In this document: piece after piece, positions 1 to 8,673 of the stretch
Numbering within the stretch: position 1 is the first letter of the stretch
How the letters are laid out: the number at the start of each line of letters is the position of its first letter
Assembly: GCA_024696945.1 (NCBI GenBank)
Contig: JAILGF010000213.1
Coordinates: 1-64,000 of the forward strand
Length of the DNA stretch: 64,000 bases
Direction: 5' to 3'
Source of the DNA: Lachnospiraceae bacterium
Lineage (GTDB): Bacteria > Bacillota > Clostridia > Lachnospirales > Lachnospiraceae
Notes under the pieces: generated by a model
Databases searched by the model: none
What the model was told of the DNA's origin: nothing
The model's input: only the letters and a program-made list of their open reading frames with translations
Program-made: the position numbers and the translations under genes

Positions 1-288
1 CATAAGGAACCGTTCCACTGTGAATGCCGGATATATGTTCTGCTGCTGCGGCATGAAACCCAGCTTTGAGCGGTACTCCTTTCCGAGTTCCCTTACCGGG
101 GTGCCGTCATACAGGAGTTCTCCGGAAGTCGGCTTCAGGCCACAGGTTATCAGGTTCATGAGGGTGCTTTTCCCGGCACCGTTCGGTCCCAGAAGCCCAT
201 ATATCCCCGGTGTGAATTCATATGAAAAACCGTCGAGTGCCCGGTTTGTTCCGTAATCCTTTGTGATGTTTCTGCATTCCAGTGTCAT
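1..288 (-). CDS. ABC transporter ATP-binding protein, N-terminal part (cut by window edge)
   Basis: This is the first 96 codons of an ABC ATPase that runs off the left edge. The Walker A motif GPNGAGKST is at about residues 35-43 and the Q-loop region reads MPQQQNIYPAFTVERFL. The start at 288 has GGAAG eight bases upstream. The Q-loop style resembles ATPases that pair with ABC-2 type membrane proteins, and the 40.9-41.8 kb ATPase in this window is of the same general kind. It lies 34 bases downstream of a lipoprotein gene on the same strand, so the two are probably co-transcribed. The substrate cannot be told. Confidence 0.9.
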   Translation of the reverse strand, partial: MTLECRNITKDYGTNRALDGFSYEFTPGIYGLLGPNGAGKSTLMNLITCGLKPTSGELLYDGTPVRELGKEYRSKLGFMPQQQNIYPAFTVERFLM

Positions 289-322
289 ATGTTCAGCTTC
301 CTTATACCTATATTATATGCTA

Positions 323-1780
323 CTATTTATAATCCTTTAATATCCTGTCAAATGCCTCAGTATATTCTGTTTTAAACTGTTCAAGCTTCTCATCGAACGA
401 ATCGCTGAACAGGATATAATCATCGGCAAGGTATTTTTGTACGATTACTGCCAGCTCAGTACATTCCAAAGGCAGATCAAAATACAAAGATGGAGAGGCT
501 TTCACGTTTTTTTCAAAGAACTCCCTGCGCTGCTCCGCTGTATCATAATGTATATAATAAGCATCTTTTGGATGCAGCAGTCCATCATCAATACCAAAGA
601 CTTCAAGATTCTTCTCCTGTGACTTTATTTTAATTAAGTCATCCGCCGTTTCGGTTCCATAAACAAGCAAGTTTCCATATTCATGCTTCGTTCTAAAAAC
701 CTCGAGCAATTCGAATGCTTCATCCTTATGCTCTGAACTTTCCAATATGGCTGTCGAATTGATATAATGTTTACACAAAGGCTCAATCCACGAATCTATT
801 ATTTTTTGCTGTCCCACTTCAGATTCAATGCTTTCAGTAAGGGTAATCCTACAGCCGGCATCTCCGGTATTTGATTTATAACCCTTAGCTTTACCTTCCT
901 TGTACCATTTATTAACCAGACGCATCCAGTCTGTTATCTCCTGTACCTCAAATGGATTTACCACTTTTCCTTCCGGTGATATGAGTGTTCCTCTTACCAT
1001 ATCATATGTATAACCGAAACTTGGTGCAAAAGAAAAATCTCTAAACCCATAATAGAACTTGTTTTCTTGAGATACAACCTTGTCTAAATCCAAAATGCTT
1101 CCACTATATATTCTATCCACTTCTGATTCAATGGATAAATCTGCAGTTAGCATCAGCCTTATACCAACGGGTGATATTTCTGGCATGAGCATATATATGT
1201 CCCCTTTATACCTAACAGCATCCCAAATAACCTCAGGCATCAGGTCATACATAGGGCTTGACTCCACCTTTTCCGTAAGATTCATATATTTTCCCTGTAT
1301 CATTGCCTTTTCAGAAAAGCGATCTTCAATAGTCTCAGACCCTGTAAAAACAATATCCGCTCCGCTTATTAACATTTTTTCCTGATAATCTTCCGTAGTT
1401 CTCAAATCAGAGTCTATACGAACCAATTCCATTCCAAATGAATAGCCATCTGCTGCGAGCTTCCGGTTTATCATTTCTATCCATTCATCCTGAACTCTTA
1501 CTTCCTTCATGGGGACAGCCCATTTGACATAATATCTGTCCAGCTTTTTAACATCAACCAATCCGTTAACAGTTTCAGCTTCGTCATCAGGTTGTTCCGT
1601 ATCAGAAGGCGTGTCCACAGCTTCGAGTGTATATGAATCCTTACTTATAGGCAATTCTTCATGTTTATTAGAACATCCGGTCAAAAGTATCATGATGCAC
1701 ATAAAGGCAGCAAGAATCCTTCCGATTAAGATTTCTTTTATTCTTACAATCTTGTGTTTCATTTTTTTACTTTCTTTCAT
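323..1780 (-). CDS. solute-binding-protein-like lipoprotein
   Basis: A 485-residue exported lipoprotein. A hydrophobic signal segment (about residues 19-35) ends in the lipobox LLTGC with the lipidated Cys at residue 36. The rest looks like the extracellular solute-binding proteins that Lachnospiraceae encode beside ABC-2 ATPases: an acidic linker (about 45-70), then alternating hydrophobic and aromatic stretches. The start could instead be Met7 (1762), which gives a more usual signal length; neither has a strong Shine-Dalgarno. Downstream is the ABC ATPase at 1-288, upstream a second lipoprotein. A role in ligand capture for that transporter is inferred from context only. Confidence 0.75.
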   Translation of the reverse strand: MKESKKMKHKIVRIKEILIGRILAAFMCIMILLTGCSNKHEELPISKDSYTLEAVDTPSDTEQPDDEAETVNGLVDVKKLDRYYVKWAVPMKEVRVQDEWIEMINRKLAADGYSFGMELVRIDSDLRTTEDYQEKMLISGADIVFTGSETIEDRFSEKAMIQGKYMNLTEKVESSPMYDLMPEVIWDAVRYKGDIYMLMPEISPVGIRLMLTADLSIESEVDRIYSGSILDLDKVVSQENKFYYGFRDFSFAPSFGYTYDMVRGTLISPEGKVVNPFEVQEITDWMRLVNKWYKEGKAKGYKSNTGDAGCRITLTESIESEVGQQKIIDSWIEPLCKHYINSTAILESSEHKDEAFELLEVFRTKHEYGNLLVYGTETADDLIKIKSQEKNLEVFGIDDGLLHPKDAYYIHYDTAEQRREFFEKNVKASPSLYFDLPLECTELAVIVQKYLADDYILFSDSFDEKLEQFKTEYTEAFDRILKDYK

Positions 1781-1793
1781 ATTTTTTTATATC

Positions 1794-1815
1794 AGGTGCA
1801 TGCTACCTATATATA
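1794..1815 (-). repeat. leader motif, copy 1
   Basis: The 21-base motif AGGTGCATGCTACCTATATAT (plus strand) lies 14 bases upstream of the lipoprotein start at 1780. It recurs with two mismatches at 3143-3163, upstream of the other lipoprotein. Read on the minus strand it begins with a TATATA-like box. It may be a shared promoter and start region or a duplicated leader. Confidence 0.45.
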
Positions 1816-1890
1816 CATAATAATGCATATGCCGTTCATAAACAATTGATCCAGTACTGTCCGACCATTTTTTAGACTGTATTGAAAAAA

Positions 1891-3087
1891 TCAACGGGTT
1901 TCATATAATGGCAAAACCGTCCAGTCGAAATCCCCATTCATGAATTTGTCTTTAGAGCAGGAGACATTTTCGCTTTCCGCATCGTTTATCCTTATTCCAT
2001 AAACCCAGTGTTCAGTGATGCAAAGTATATTTATCCTGTCATCAGGATATGTCCCTATCTTTTCCTTTTTATCTGTGCCACACTTCCAGATGCTTATAGT
2101 ATTATCATAAGAGAATATAACACCTTCCGAGAACTGGATAAGGCTTTCTTTTCCTGCATTTGCATCAGCTAAATAATATTCTTTCCCATCTCCCATACTC
2201 TTCAACATATACCCGTCACGGTTCTCACTTAAGTATAGGATATAATTATAGCCCATATTCTTGAATTTATAGCCATCAGGGTCAGGCACGATTCTCTTTG
2301 TCCCATCTTCAAGGTTATATCTCCATAACTCCATCTTGACAGACCTTCTCATTATCTCCTGCATTTCAGGATCTGCCAGTTCGTCATAATCATAAGCCCT
2401 GTCAAGGTCATTATACATAAAATAGTAATACAGGTAATTATCTGACACAGAGCAGGTAACGATCTGTGCATAAGGAAACTCTCCTGTCTCTATCTGCTTC
2501 GCTTCCCCTGTTTTAAGGTTAACCAGTATTATACCTATCTTGTACTTGTCCAGTGGGATTCCGGATGGGTCATCCTGATTTTGATATGCATATATAAGGT
2601 ATCCCTGTTCATATGACATAAATGTCGGAATTTCCACATTATCAAAAGCAGCTATCACTTTCCTGTTGATCCCGTTCTTATCAGCCCTGCAGAACTCTTT
2701 AAGAAATATGCCTTTATCATCAGGTGACGAAACATAGTATAGAATATCATCCATAATAGCTGTACAGTTGATTGCTTCCGAAAAATATGCATCACAGTCT
2801 GGGGTAAAATTTGTAGGGTTTCTGGACTCATGAGTACAATTAATCTTTGTGCATATTGGTGCCCTGAATCCTGTATGCGGATCACAGAAATATACTATGC
2901 CCCTATCGGAATTCATTACACCTGTATCATTATAGGTTTCATCAGCCCCATACATACCGCTTATGGTTGTCTTATACTGATTCTCTTCATGCTGTTCCTT
3001 TCCAGAACAACCCGTCATAATCATCATGATGAATATTACTATGATAAACATACTTGAATGGGGGGGCGTTTGACAATTTTTTTTCAT
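1891..3087 (-). CDS. lipoprotein with predicted beta-propeller-like ectodomain
   Basis: A 398-residue exported lipoprotein: hydrophobic segment about residues 12-25, lipobox MTGC, lipidated Cys27. The ectodomain holds a Cys-rich stretch (CDPHTGFRAPICTKINCTHE) and then repeated units of the type YLYYYF, KMELWRYNLEDG and YNYILYLSENRDG, the pattern of DUF5050-like surface propellers in clostridia. The catalytic role is unknown; signal sensing or ligand binding is likely. It is upstream of, and probably co-transcribed with, the solute-binding-like lipoprotein at 323-1780 and the ABC ATPase. Confidence 0.75.
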   Translation of the reverse strand: MKKNCQTPPHSSMFIIVIFIMMIMTGCSGKEQHEENQYKTTISGMYGADETYNDTGVMNSDRGIVYFCDPHTGFRAPICTKINCTHESRNPTNFTPDCDAYFSEAINCTAIMDDILYYVSSPDDKGIFLKEFCRADKNGINRKVIAAFDNVEIPTFMSYEQGYLIYAYQNQDDPSGIPLDKYKIGIILVNLKTGEAKQIETGEFPYAQIVTCSVSDNYLYYYFMYNDLDRAYDYDELADPEMQEIMRRSVKMELWRYNLEDGTKRIVPDPDGYKFKNMGYNYILYLSENRDGYMLKSMGDGKEYYLADANAGKESLIQFSEGVIFSYDNTISIWKCGTDKKEKIGTYPDDRINILCITEHWVYGIRINDAESENVSCSKDKFMNGDFDWTVLPLYETR

Positions 3088-3142
3088 CAGTTCTCCTTAT
3101 GATCATCAAATGAATTTTTCCATACCATAACAAATGACGTAC

Positions 3143-3163
3143 AGGTGCCTGCTGCCTATATAT
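3143..3163 (-). repeat. leader motif, copy 2
   Basis: AGGTGCCTGCTGCCTATATAT, 19 of 21 bases identical to the motif at 1794-1815. It is 56 bases upstream of the lipoprotein start at 3087. The surrounding 3088-3460 stretch holds only this motif and a possible gene remnant. Confidence 0.45.
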
Positions 3164-3196
3164 GACTATTTACGACCATCCATGTTTTTCCGCTAT

Positions 3197-3295
3197 CTAT
3201 TCATATGACATCTTTTTGTAATAGTATTCATAAATATAAATAGAATTCTTTTCATCAAGATCATTCAGTGAGTCCAGAAGCAATGCCCTGTCCAC
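3197..3295 (-). pseudogene. possible gene remnant (32 codons)
   Basis: The minus strand has an open stretch ending in TAG that encodes a protein-like acidic and aromatic peptide containing DRALLLDSLNDLDEKNS and IYIYEYYYKK. Only a GTG without a ribosome site precedes it, and an in-frame TAA lies just upstream. It looks like the 3' end of a decayed gene. A chance open stretch cannot be excluded. Confidence 0.25.
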
Positions 3296-3460
3296 ATTTT
3301 TGAATTATCCGATACCATTATAATCTCCAGTACCTAATTCTGATCTTAATCATATTCTTTTAATGTTTTATAACCGATTTTTTCACCCTCTATTATAATA
3401 TACGCACAAGAACGCAAATCGGGACAGAAAATTTTTGACCTTTTATAAAAAGAAAAAGAA

Positions 3461-3486
3461 GGAGACAGAGAACTGTCCCTGTCTCC
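3461..3486 (-). terminator. hairpin at end of DUF4143 ATPase gene
   Basis: GGAGACAG pairs with CTGTCTCC around a loop containing GGGACAGTTCT. On the minus strand it is followed by TTCTTTTTC, so it can act as a terminator overlapping the stop codon at 3486. The loop resembles the GGGACGGTTCT hairpins found elsewhere in this window. Confidence 0.5.
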
Positions 3487-4778
3487 TATATACAAAACGC
3501 TGCATATAAAGGAATTGAAATTAAATTCTGTGCCTGTCCAAAGTTTAACTCTGAAAGCCTGTAAGCCCTGACAGGGTTGTATTTTTCTATATAATTGTTT
3601 AGGCTTTTTGAGCGCTTGTGACGTCCGGATTTTATCTCGCAAGGAATTATGCCATCATCTTCATCCAAAACTACATCTATCTCCATGTTTTCAGAGGGTT
3701 TGAAATAATAAAAGCTTTTTCCGGAAACGGTAAACTGTGATATCACATAATTTTCTATGACGCTGCCTTTATATATGTTATGTTCAGAGGATATTATGTC
3801 TGACATTCTAAGGTGGCATAAATTTGACAAAAGTCCCGGATCCGATATGTATAACTTAAAACTGTCCGTGTTTTCATAACCCTTTAACGGCGAAGCTATC
3901 ATTTCAACATTATCTATTTTTATAACCATCCCGGCTGCGTCCAGCCAATCAATTGCTGATAGATAGTCCCGTTTGTTCGCATTGTTCTTGACCTCCTTAT
4001 ATTTAAATTTTGGATTCTCGTTGGCAAGCTGTCTCGGAATGCTATTATAAACTTCGGATATTTTCAGGCTTTCCGGAGCATTTTTTACATGTTTACTCAT
4101 ATCGGCAAGATATGCCGTTCTAAGATTCTCAAACATTTCCGAGGGTACGTTCATAACATCTTTTGTAAGTGCGTATGTTTCAACTATTTTCGGCATTCCA
4201 CCTACAAAAAGGTAATCATGATATTTGTTAATTGCTTTTGAGTGTATTCCGTTAGGTAAAGGCGCTAATGATAAATAATGTTCATATATCATGTTTTTTA
4301 AATCCTCATCACCTGTGGCAATTAGGAACTCCTCAAAATCCAAGGGATACATATGCTTAATGATCACCTTACCCACCGGGAATGAACCTTCAAATCTTTT
4401 GAGTTTTACGCCCAAAAGACTGCCTGCACATATGACTCTGTAATTTTCTTCCGCTTCACAGAAATATTTCAGTGATGTGATTGCTCTTTCGCATAACTGT
4501 ATTTCATCAAAAAATATAGCCGTAGTCTCTGAAATCTTTCTGTCTAAAAGAATGCCCAGCGTTCTTAATATATCTTTCGGCGTTAATGATCCTTCAAAAG
4601 CTGAAGCAAAGTCTTCACGTTCTTCAAAATTTATGTATGCATAATCCGAATAAGCTTCCTTGCAGAATTCTTTTATAATCCAGGTCTTGCCTACCTGTCT
4701 GGCGCCGGTTATTAAAAGCGGTTCTTTTGTTTTATTCTGTTCCCATGATAGTAGCTGCTCCATAAATTTTCTATACAT
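3486..4778 (-). CDS. AAA+ ATPase with DUF4143 / nuclease-like C-terminus
   Basis: A 430-residue protein of the AAA_14-DUF4143 family, which is abundant in anaerobes and without an agreed role. Walker A GARQVGKT is at residues 25-32, and Walker B is in the stretch TTAIFFDEIQ. The C-terminal domain keeps a PD-(D/E)xK-like core (MEIDVVLDEDDGIIPCEIKSG), matching the D...ExK arrangement. It is monocistronic or the last gene of its unit, with a hairpin at the stop and an AT-rich hairpin upstream at 4871-4928. Unrelated AAA/PD-(D/E)xK proteins lie at 19.0-20.4 and 47.1-48.9 kb. Confidence 0.88.
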   Translation of the reverse strand: MYRKFMEQLLSWEQNKTKEPLLITGARQVGKTWIIKEFCKEAYSDYAYINFEEREDFASAFEGSLTPKDILRTLGILLDRKISETTAIFFDEIQLCERAITSLKYFCEAEENYRVICAGSLLGVKLKRFEGSFPVGKVIIKHMYPLDFEEFLIATGDEDLKNMIYEHYLSLAPLPNGIHSKAINKYHDYLFVGGMPKIVETYALTKDVMNVPSEMFENLRTAYLADMSKHVKNAPESLKISEVYNSIPRQLANENPKFKYKEVKNNANKRDYLSAIDWLDAAGMVIKIDNVEMIASPLKGYENTDSFKLYISDPGLLSNLCHLRMSDIISSEHNIYKGSVIENYVISQFTVSGKSFYYFKPSENMEIDVVLDEDDGIIPCEIKSGRHKRSKSLNNYIEKYNPVRAYRLSELNFGQAQNLISIPLYAAFCI

Positions 4779-4870
4779 TATGCCATCTCCTATAATATCT
4801 ATATTGGTTCGTATTCAGTCGTATATCTTCCCATATATGAATTATATCATTACCAAAAATCAAAATCAAG

Positions 4871-4928
4871 AAAAAGATGAAAATTTTCAATTTTTTCGTA
4901 AGTTTTTCATGAAAATTTTCATCTTTTT
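4871..4928 (-). terminator. AT-rich terminator of the SCIFF operon
   Basis: A perfect 19-base inverted repeat (arms 4871-4889 and 4910-4928, core GAAAATTTTC) with a 20-base loop. On the minus strand it follows the maturase stop (4974) and runs into a T-rich tract. It separates the SCIFF operon from the ATPase gene that starts at 4778. Confidence 0.6.
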
Positions 4929-4973
4929 CGCGTTTTTATATTTTTTTAGTCAGTCAATCAACTATTCACTCAC

Positions 4974-6368
4974 TCAGTCCAGGCTTCTTGCCACTTCTAC
5001 CATAATCGCGCATTCAAGTCTCTTTTTGAAGAGTTTACAGCCATAGTCATATACTCCCCGGACGGAGCCTGTAGCATGATATGCGTTAGCGGCACATCCG
5101 CCGGCACAGTAGAGTCTTGCCCAGCAGCTGCGGCATTCTTCCCTTGCATAAACGTTGCAGGAAGCGAAGTCCTCCTGCGTTTCTTTGGCGGTAACTCCCT
5201 TCCATATGTCTCCGAGCTTGAATTTTTCTTCTCCTACAAACTGGTGGCAGGGGTATAGGTCTCCCCACGGAGTAACTGCCATGTACTCGGTTCCCGAACC
5301 GCAGCCCGATATTCTCTTGTAGATGCAAGGGCCGCCCTTAAGGTCTATCATATAATGGTAGAACGTGAAGGGATCCCCATCCTTATCCTTCTCCAGCATA
5401 AGCTCTGCCAGCTTCTCATACTGCTCATAGACTATGGGAAGGTCTTCCTCCGTCAGATGCATGGGATCATCCTTGGCGCATACCACCGGTTCCATGCTGA
5501 GCTCCCTAAAGCCTAAGTCGAGCATTACCTTTATATCCTCCAAAAAGTCAGGATTAAGGTGTGTAAAGGTGCCGCGCATATAGTAGTTTTTACCGCCTCG
5601 TTCCTTTACGAGCTTCTGGAATTTGGGAACTATCTTCTCCCAGCTTCCGTTCCCGGCATAGTCCACACGGAACCTGTCGTGAACTTCTTTTCTTCCGTCA
5701 AGGCTTAAGACCACATTGCTCATTTCACGGTTTGCATATTCTATAACGTCATCGTCAATCAATACTCCGTTTGTGGTCAGCGTAAACCTGAAATTCTTGT
5801 TATGTTCCTTCTCTATGCTTCTGGCGTATGCTACCACCTGTTTTACAACGTCGAAGTTCATGAGCGGTTCTCCGCCGAAGAAATCAACCTCGAGGTTATG
5901 ACGGCTTCCGGAGTTCGCAACAAGGAAGTCCATGGCCTGCTTTCCTACCTCATAGCTCATGAGTGCCCTCTCTCCGTGGAACTTGCCCTGACTGGCAAAG
6001 CAGTATGAACAGTTAAGGTTACAGGTATGCGCCACGTGGAGACAGAGAGCCTTCACGACACCGCCGGTCCTTGCTTTCAGCTCTCCCGCCATGCCTTCAT
6101 AGGTGTCCTCTGTAAAAAGCTTGCCCTCGTTTTTCAGTTCGGTTATCTCGTCATAGATTTCACCGAGTTCCTCAAAAGAAGTACCGTATTTTTTGTTAAG
6201 CTTATCAAAAAGGGCATTCTTTTGAGCGGCACCCCCGTTATTTCCATTATCGGCTGTGCTTTCATATTCCGCTATCATGTCATAGGTTACGTCATCCACC
6301 GTATGGACAGAACCCGAGCATATATCGAGTACTATATTTAAACCACCGAGTTTATATTGATGTATCAT
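4974..6368 (-). CDS. scfB: SCIFF peptide maturase (radical SAM, SPASM/twitch type)
   Basis: A 464-residue radical SAM enzyme that by family forms Cys-to-Thr thioether cross-links in the SCIFF peptide. The N-terminus (MIHQYKLGGLNIVLDICSGS) matches the characteristic start of this family. The SAM cluster motif is CNLNCSYC (CX3CX2C). The SPASM region holds the Cys-rich runs CGSGTEYMAV, DLYPCHQF, EECRSCWARLYCAGGC and YDYGCKLF for auxiliary Fe-S clusters. The precursor gene lies immediately upstream (6477-6629) with a terminator-like hairpin between them, so maturase transcripts should be fewer than precursor transcripts. The ribosome site is AAGG, eight bases before the ATG. Confidence 0.95.
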   Translation of the reverse strand: MIHQYKLGGLNIVLDICSGSVHTVDDVTYDMIAEYESTADNGNNGGAAQKNALFDKLNKKYGTSFEELGEIYDEITELKNEGKLFTEDTYEGMAGELKARTGGVVKALCLHVAHTCNLNCSYCFASQGKFHGERALMSYEVGKQAMDFLVANSGSRHNLEVDFFGGEPLMNFDVVKQVVAYARSIEKEHNKNFRFTLTTNGVLIDDDVIEYANREMSNVVLSLDGRKEVHDRFRVDYAGNGSWEKIVPKFQKLVKERGGKNYYMRGTFTHLNPDFLEDIKVMLDLGFRELSMEPVVCAKDDPMHLTEEDLPIVYEQYEKLAELMLEKDKDGDPFTFYHYMIDLKGGPCIYKRISGCGSGTEYMAVTPWGDLYPCHQFVGEEKFKLGDIWKGVTAKETQEDFASCNVYAREECRSCWARLYCAGGCAANAYHATGSVRGVYDYGCKLFKKRLECAIMVEVARSLD

Positions 6369-6432
6369 TTTCTGTACCTTGCTGCAGGCCTGTGTACTCT
6401 CCGGTTGTTTGCCTGCTTCACAACCGATTCGT

Positions 6433-6466
6433 CAAAAAAATACCGCCCCTTTTTCAGAGGCGATAT
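6433..6466 (-). terminator. intercistronic terminator between scfA and scfB
   Basis: On the minus strand CGCCTC pairs with GGGGCG (one G-T pair) around a TGAAAAA loop, followed by GTATTTTTTTG. It lies after the SCIFF stop (6477) and before the maturase start (6368). This fits partial termination that raises precursor over enzyme. Confidence 0.65.
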
Positions 6467-6476
6467 CCTTTTAGTC

Positions 6477-6629
6477 TCAATCCTTCTTATCTTTGTTCTC
6501 GCACTTCTGATTTGCGATACCGCAGCTTGTCTTGCATGCTGACTGGCATGATGTCTGGCACTCGCCGCATCCGCCCTTCTTTGCGCTCTCGCAAAGGTTA
6601 CGTGTCTCGACTGTCTTAATGTGTTTCAT
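6477..6629 (-). CDS. scfA: SCIFF precursor peptide (six cysteines in forty-five)
   Basis: A 50-residue peptide beginning MKHIKTVETRNL, with the near-invariant core CGECQTSCQSACKTSC followed by NQKCEN. Cysteines fall at 13, 21, 24, 28, 32, 36 and 43, so there is one more (Cys13) than the canonical six. The Thr residues between cysteines are the known acceptors for thioether cross-links made by the neighbouring maturase. SCIFF is nearly universal in Clostridia; its mature function is unsettled. AGGAGG lies 13 bases before the ATG, and a perfect 8+8 palindrome (6686-6706) is upstream. Confidence 0.96.
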   Translation of the reverse strand: MKHIKTVETRNLCESAKKGGCGECQTSCQSACKTSCGIANQKCENKDKKD

Positions 6630-6685
6630 ATGTCTTATCTTACCTCCTGTTGATTATTCCTTTTAATATACTCATTAACATAATT

Positions 6686-6706
6686 ACTTGTATAACTCAT
6701 ACAAGT
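6686..6706 (-). promoter_or_regulatory. palindrome upstream of scfA (possible operator)
   Basis: ACTTGTAT, a 5-base spacer AACTC, then ATACAAGT: a perfect 8+8 inverted repeat about 57 bases before the scfA start. A TATATT box lies downstream of it on the minus strand. There is no T-tract, so an operator is more likely than a terminator. Confidence 0.5.
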
Positions 6707-6741
6707 TTATAGGAAATCTTTCAAAATGTCAACTCTTTTTT

Positions 6742-8475
6742 TTAAGCAAGCTTCTTAATGGCTTCGCCGACCTTGTCGAACAGTTCGTCAGCTTCTGCCA
6801 TGGACGAACCCTTTATTCCGTAGTAGAACTTAATCTTAGGCTCGGTTCCGGAAGGTCTTACGCAGCACCACTGGTCATTTTCAAGTACATAGTAAAGTAC
6901 GTTTGACTCGGGAAGATCGGTCTCGCCGACTTCTCCCGTTACCAGATTCTTTACTGTATGAAGCTTGTAGTCCCTTGCTTCAAGCACCTTAAAGCCGCCA
7001 AGCTCTGTAATGGGGTTGTTTCTCAGGTTGTCGAGAATGGCTGCGATCTTCTGTGCTCCGTCAGCACCCTTCATGGTAACAGATACGGCACCCTCGCGGT
7101 AGTAGCCGTACTCTTCGTACATCTCGAGCATTCTGTCCCAGAGGCTCTTGCCTTGAAGCTTGTTGTAAGCTGCTGCCTCGCAGAGACCCATTACCGCAGC
7201 ACAGGCATCCTTATCTCTTGCATGTGTTCCGATAAGGCATCCGTATGACTCTTCATAACCGAATACATAGTTGAAGTTCTTTACGCCCTGTTCGAAGAGT
7301 TTTATCTGCTCTCCTATGTACTTAAAACCGGTAAGACACTCTATAAGCGTACATCCGAATTTCTTTGCCACTACGTCACACATATTTGTGGTAACGATGG
7401 TCTTTATAACAGCGGGGTTCTCAGGCATAAGTTCGAGTTCCTTACGGGCTGAGAGCTGGTAGTCACAGAGAAGCGTTCCGCTCATGTTTCCTGTAAATGC
7501 CATGTACTCGCCGGTCTTTGAATCCTTTGCATATACTCCGAGTCTGTCTGCATCGGGGTCTGTAGCAAGAACCAGATCCGCATTTACCTTTTCTGCCAGT
7601 TCAAGAGCGAGCTTAAATGCACTCTTGTCCTCAGGATTCGGGTATGCTACGGTCGGGAAGTCGCCGTCGGGCTTTTCCTGCTCGGGAACGACATAAACCT
7701 TCTTGAATCCGAGTTCGGCAAGAACACGCCTTACAGGCAGGTTTCCTGTGCCGTGGAAGGGAGTATAGACAATGCTTATGTCCTCGGCAGCCTTCTTGAT
7801 AACCTCGGGACGGAGAGCCAGCTTCATGAGTTCTTCGTTGTATCTGTCATCTATCTCCTTGCCTATGATGTGGAAGAGACCTGATTTTTCGGCATCCTCC
7901 CTTGACATGGTCTTTAAGGTAAGGTAATCCTTTATGGAATTAACTTCGTTTATGATCTCTGCGTCCTTGGGTGCGGTGATCTGGGCACCGTCCTCCCAGT
8001 AAACCTTGTAGCCGTTGTACTCCGAAGGGTTGTGGCTTGCGGTAATGACTATGCCCGCTATACAGCCAAGCTCCCTAAGTGCGAACGAAAGCTCAGGCGT
8101 AGGACGGAGTGAGTCGAACAGATAAGTCTTGATCCCGTTTGCGTTAAGGCAAAGTGCAGCTTCCTCGCTGAATTCAACCGACATGTGTCTTGAATCGTAA
8201 GCTATTGCAACTCCCTTGGCCTGTCCGCCCTCACGGATGATGACGTTTGCAAGCCCCTGTGAAGCCTTCCTTACGGTGTAAATGTTCATTCTGTTGGTTC
8301 CCGCTCCGATAACACCGCGAAGTCCAGCGGTACCAAACTCAAGGCTTCTGTAGAAGCGGTCCTTTATTTCTTCTTCGTTTCCCGCGATGGACTCAAGCTC
8401 CTTCTTGGTCTTCTCGTCAAAAGCGTCTGAAGACATCCATAAGCAGTATTCCTGCATATAATCCTTTGTTTCCAT
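6742..8475 (-). CDS. pgcA: phosphoglucomutase / phosphomannomutase family enzyme
   Basis: 577 residues, the usual length of the PgcA-type alpha-D-phosphohexomutases that interconvert glucose 1- and 6-phosphate. All four active-site signatures are present: phosphoserine loop TASHNPSEYNGYKVYW, metal loop ATDPDADRLGV, sugar loop GYEESYG and phosphate loop RPSGTEPKIKF. An open frame extends 30 codons further upstream, but the start at 8475 has GGAGG six bases before the ATG and matches family length. A good sigma-A promoter is at 8507-8535. The gene is divergent from cheX. The symbol follows Bacillus usage and is tentative. Confidence 0.93.
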   Translation of the reverse strand: METKDYMQEYCLWMSSDAFDEKTKKELESIAGNEEEIKDRFYRSLEFGTAGLRGVIGAGTNRMNIYTVRKASQGLANVIIREGGQAKGVAIAYDSRHMSVEFSEEAALCLNANGIKTYLFDSLRPTPELSFALRELGCIAGIVITASHNPSEYNGYKVYWEDGAQITAPKDAEIINEVNSIKDYLTLKTMSREDAEKSGLFHIIGKEIDDRYNEELMKLALRPEVIKKAAEDISIVYTPFHGTGNLPVRRVLAELGFKKVYVVPEQEKPDGDFPTVAYPNPEDKSAFKLALELAEKVNADLVLATDPDADRLGVYAKDSKTGEYMAFTGNMSGTLLCDYQLSARKELELMPENPAVIKTIVTTNMCDVVAKKFGCTLIECLTGFKYIGEQIKLFEQGVKNFNYVFGYEESYGCLIGTHARDKDACAAVMGLCEAAAYNKLQGKSLWDRMLEMYEEYGYYREGAVSVTMKGADGAQKIAAILDNLRNNPITELGGFKVLEARDYKLHTVKNLVTGEVGETDLPESNVLYYVLENDQWCCVRPSGTEPKIKFYYGIKGSSMAEADELFDKVGEAIKKLA

Positions 8476-8506
8476 AATAAACCTCCATAATAATTCGGAT
8501 ATGCTT

Positions 8507-8535
8507 ATAATACAACTTTTTGGTAAGTTTCGCAA
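8507..8535 (-). promoter_or_regulatory. sigma-A promoter of phosphoglucomutase gene
   Basis: On the minus strand TTGCGA, a 17-base spacer, then TATTAT. It is 32 bases upstream of the start at 8475. Confidence 0.7.
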
Positions 8536-8549
8536 CATTTTTTTATTTC

Positions 8550-8578
8550 TTGCCTTTTTTATCAATATATGATATTAT
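8550..8578 (+). promoter_or_regulatory. sigma-A promoter of cheX
   Basis: TTGCCT, a 17-base spacer, TATTAT. It sits about 95 bases before the cheX ATG, back to back with the promoter of the divergent phosphoglucomutase gene. Confidence 0.6.
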
Positions 8579-8673
8579 TACTGTGTATGGTAATCTAAAA
8601 CGGTAAGATCAGGTTACTAAAAGAGAACTTTTACGTTAATGTGCTAATTATACCTAAAAAGGAATTAATTGAT

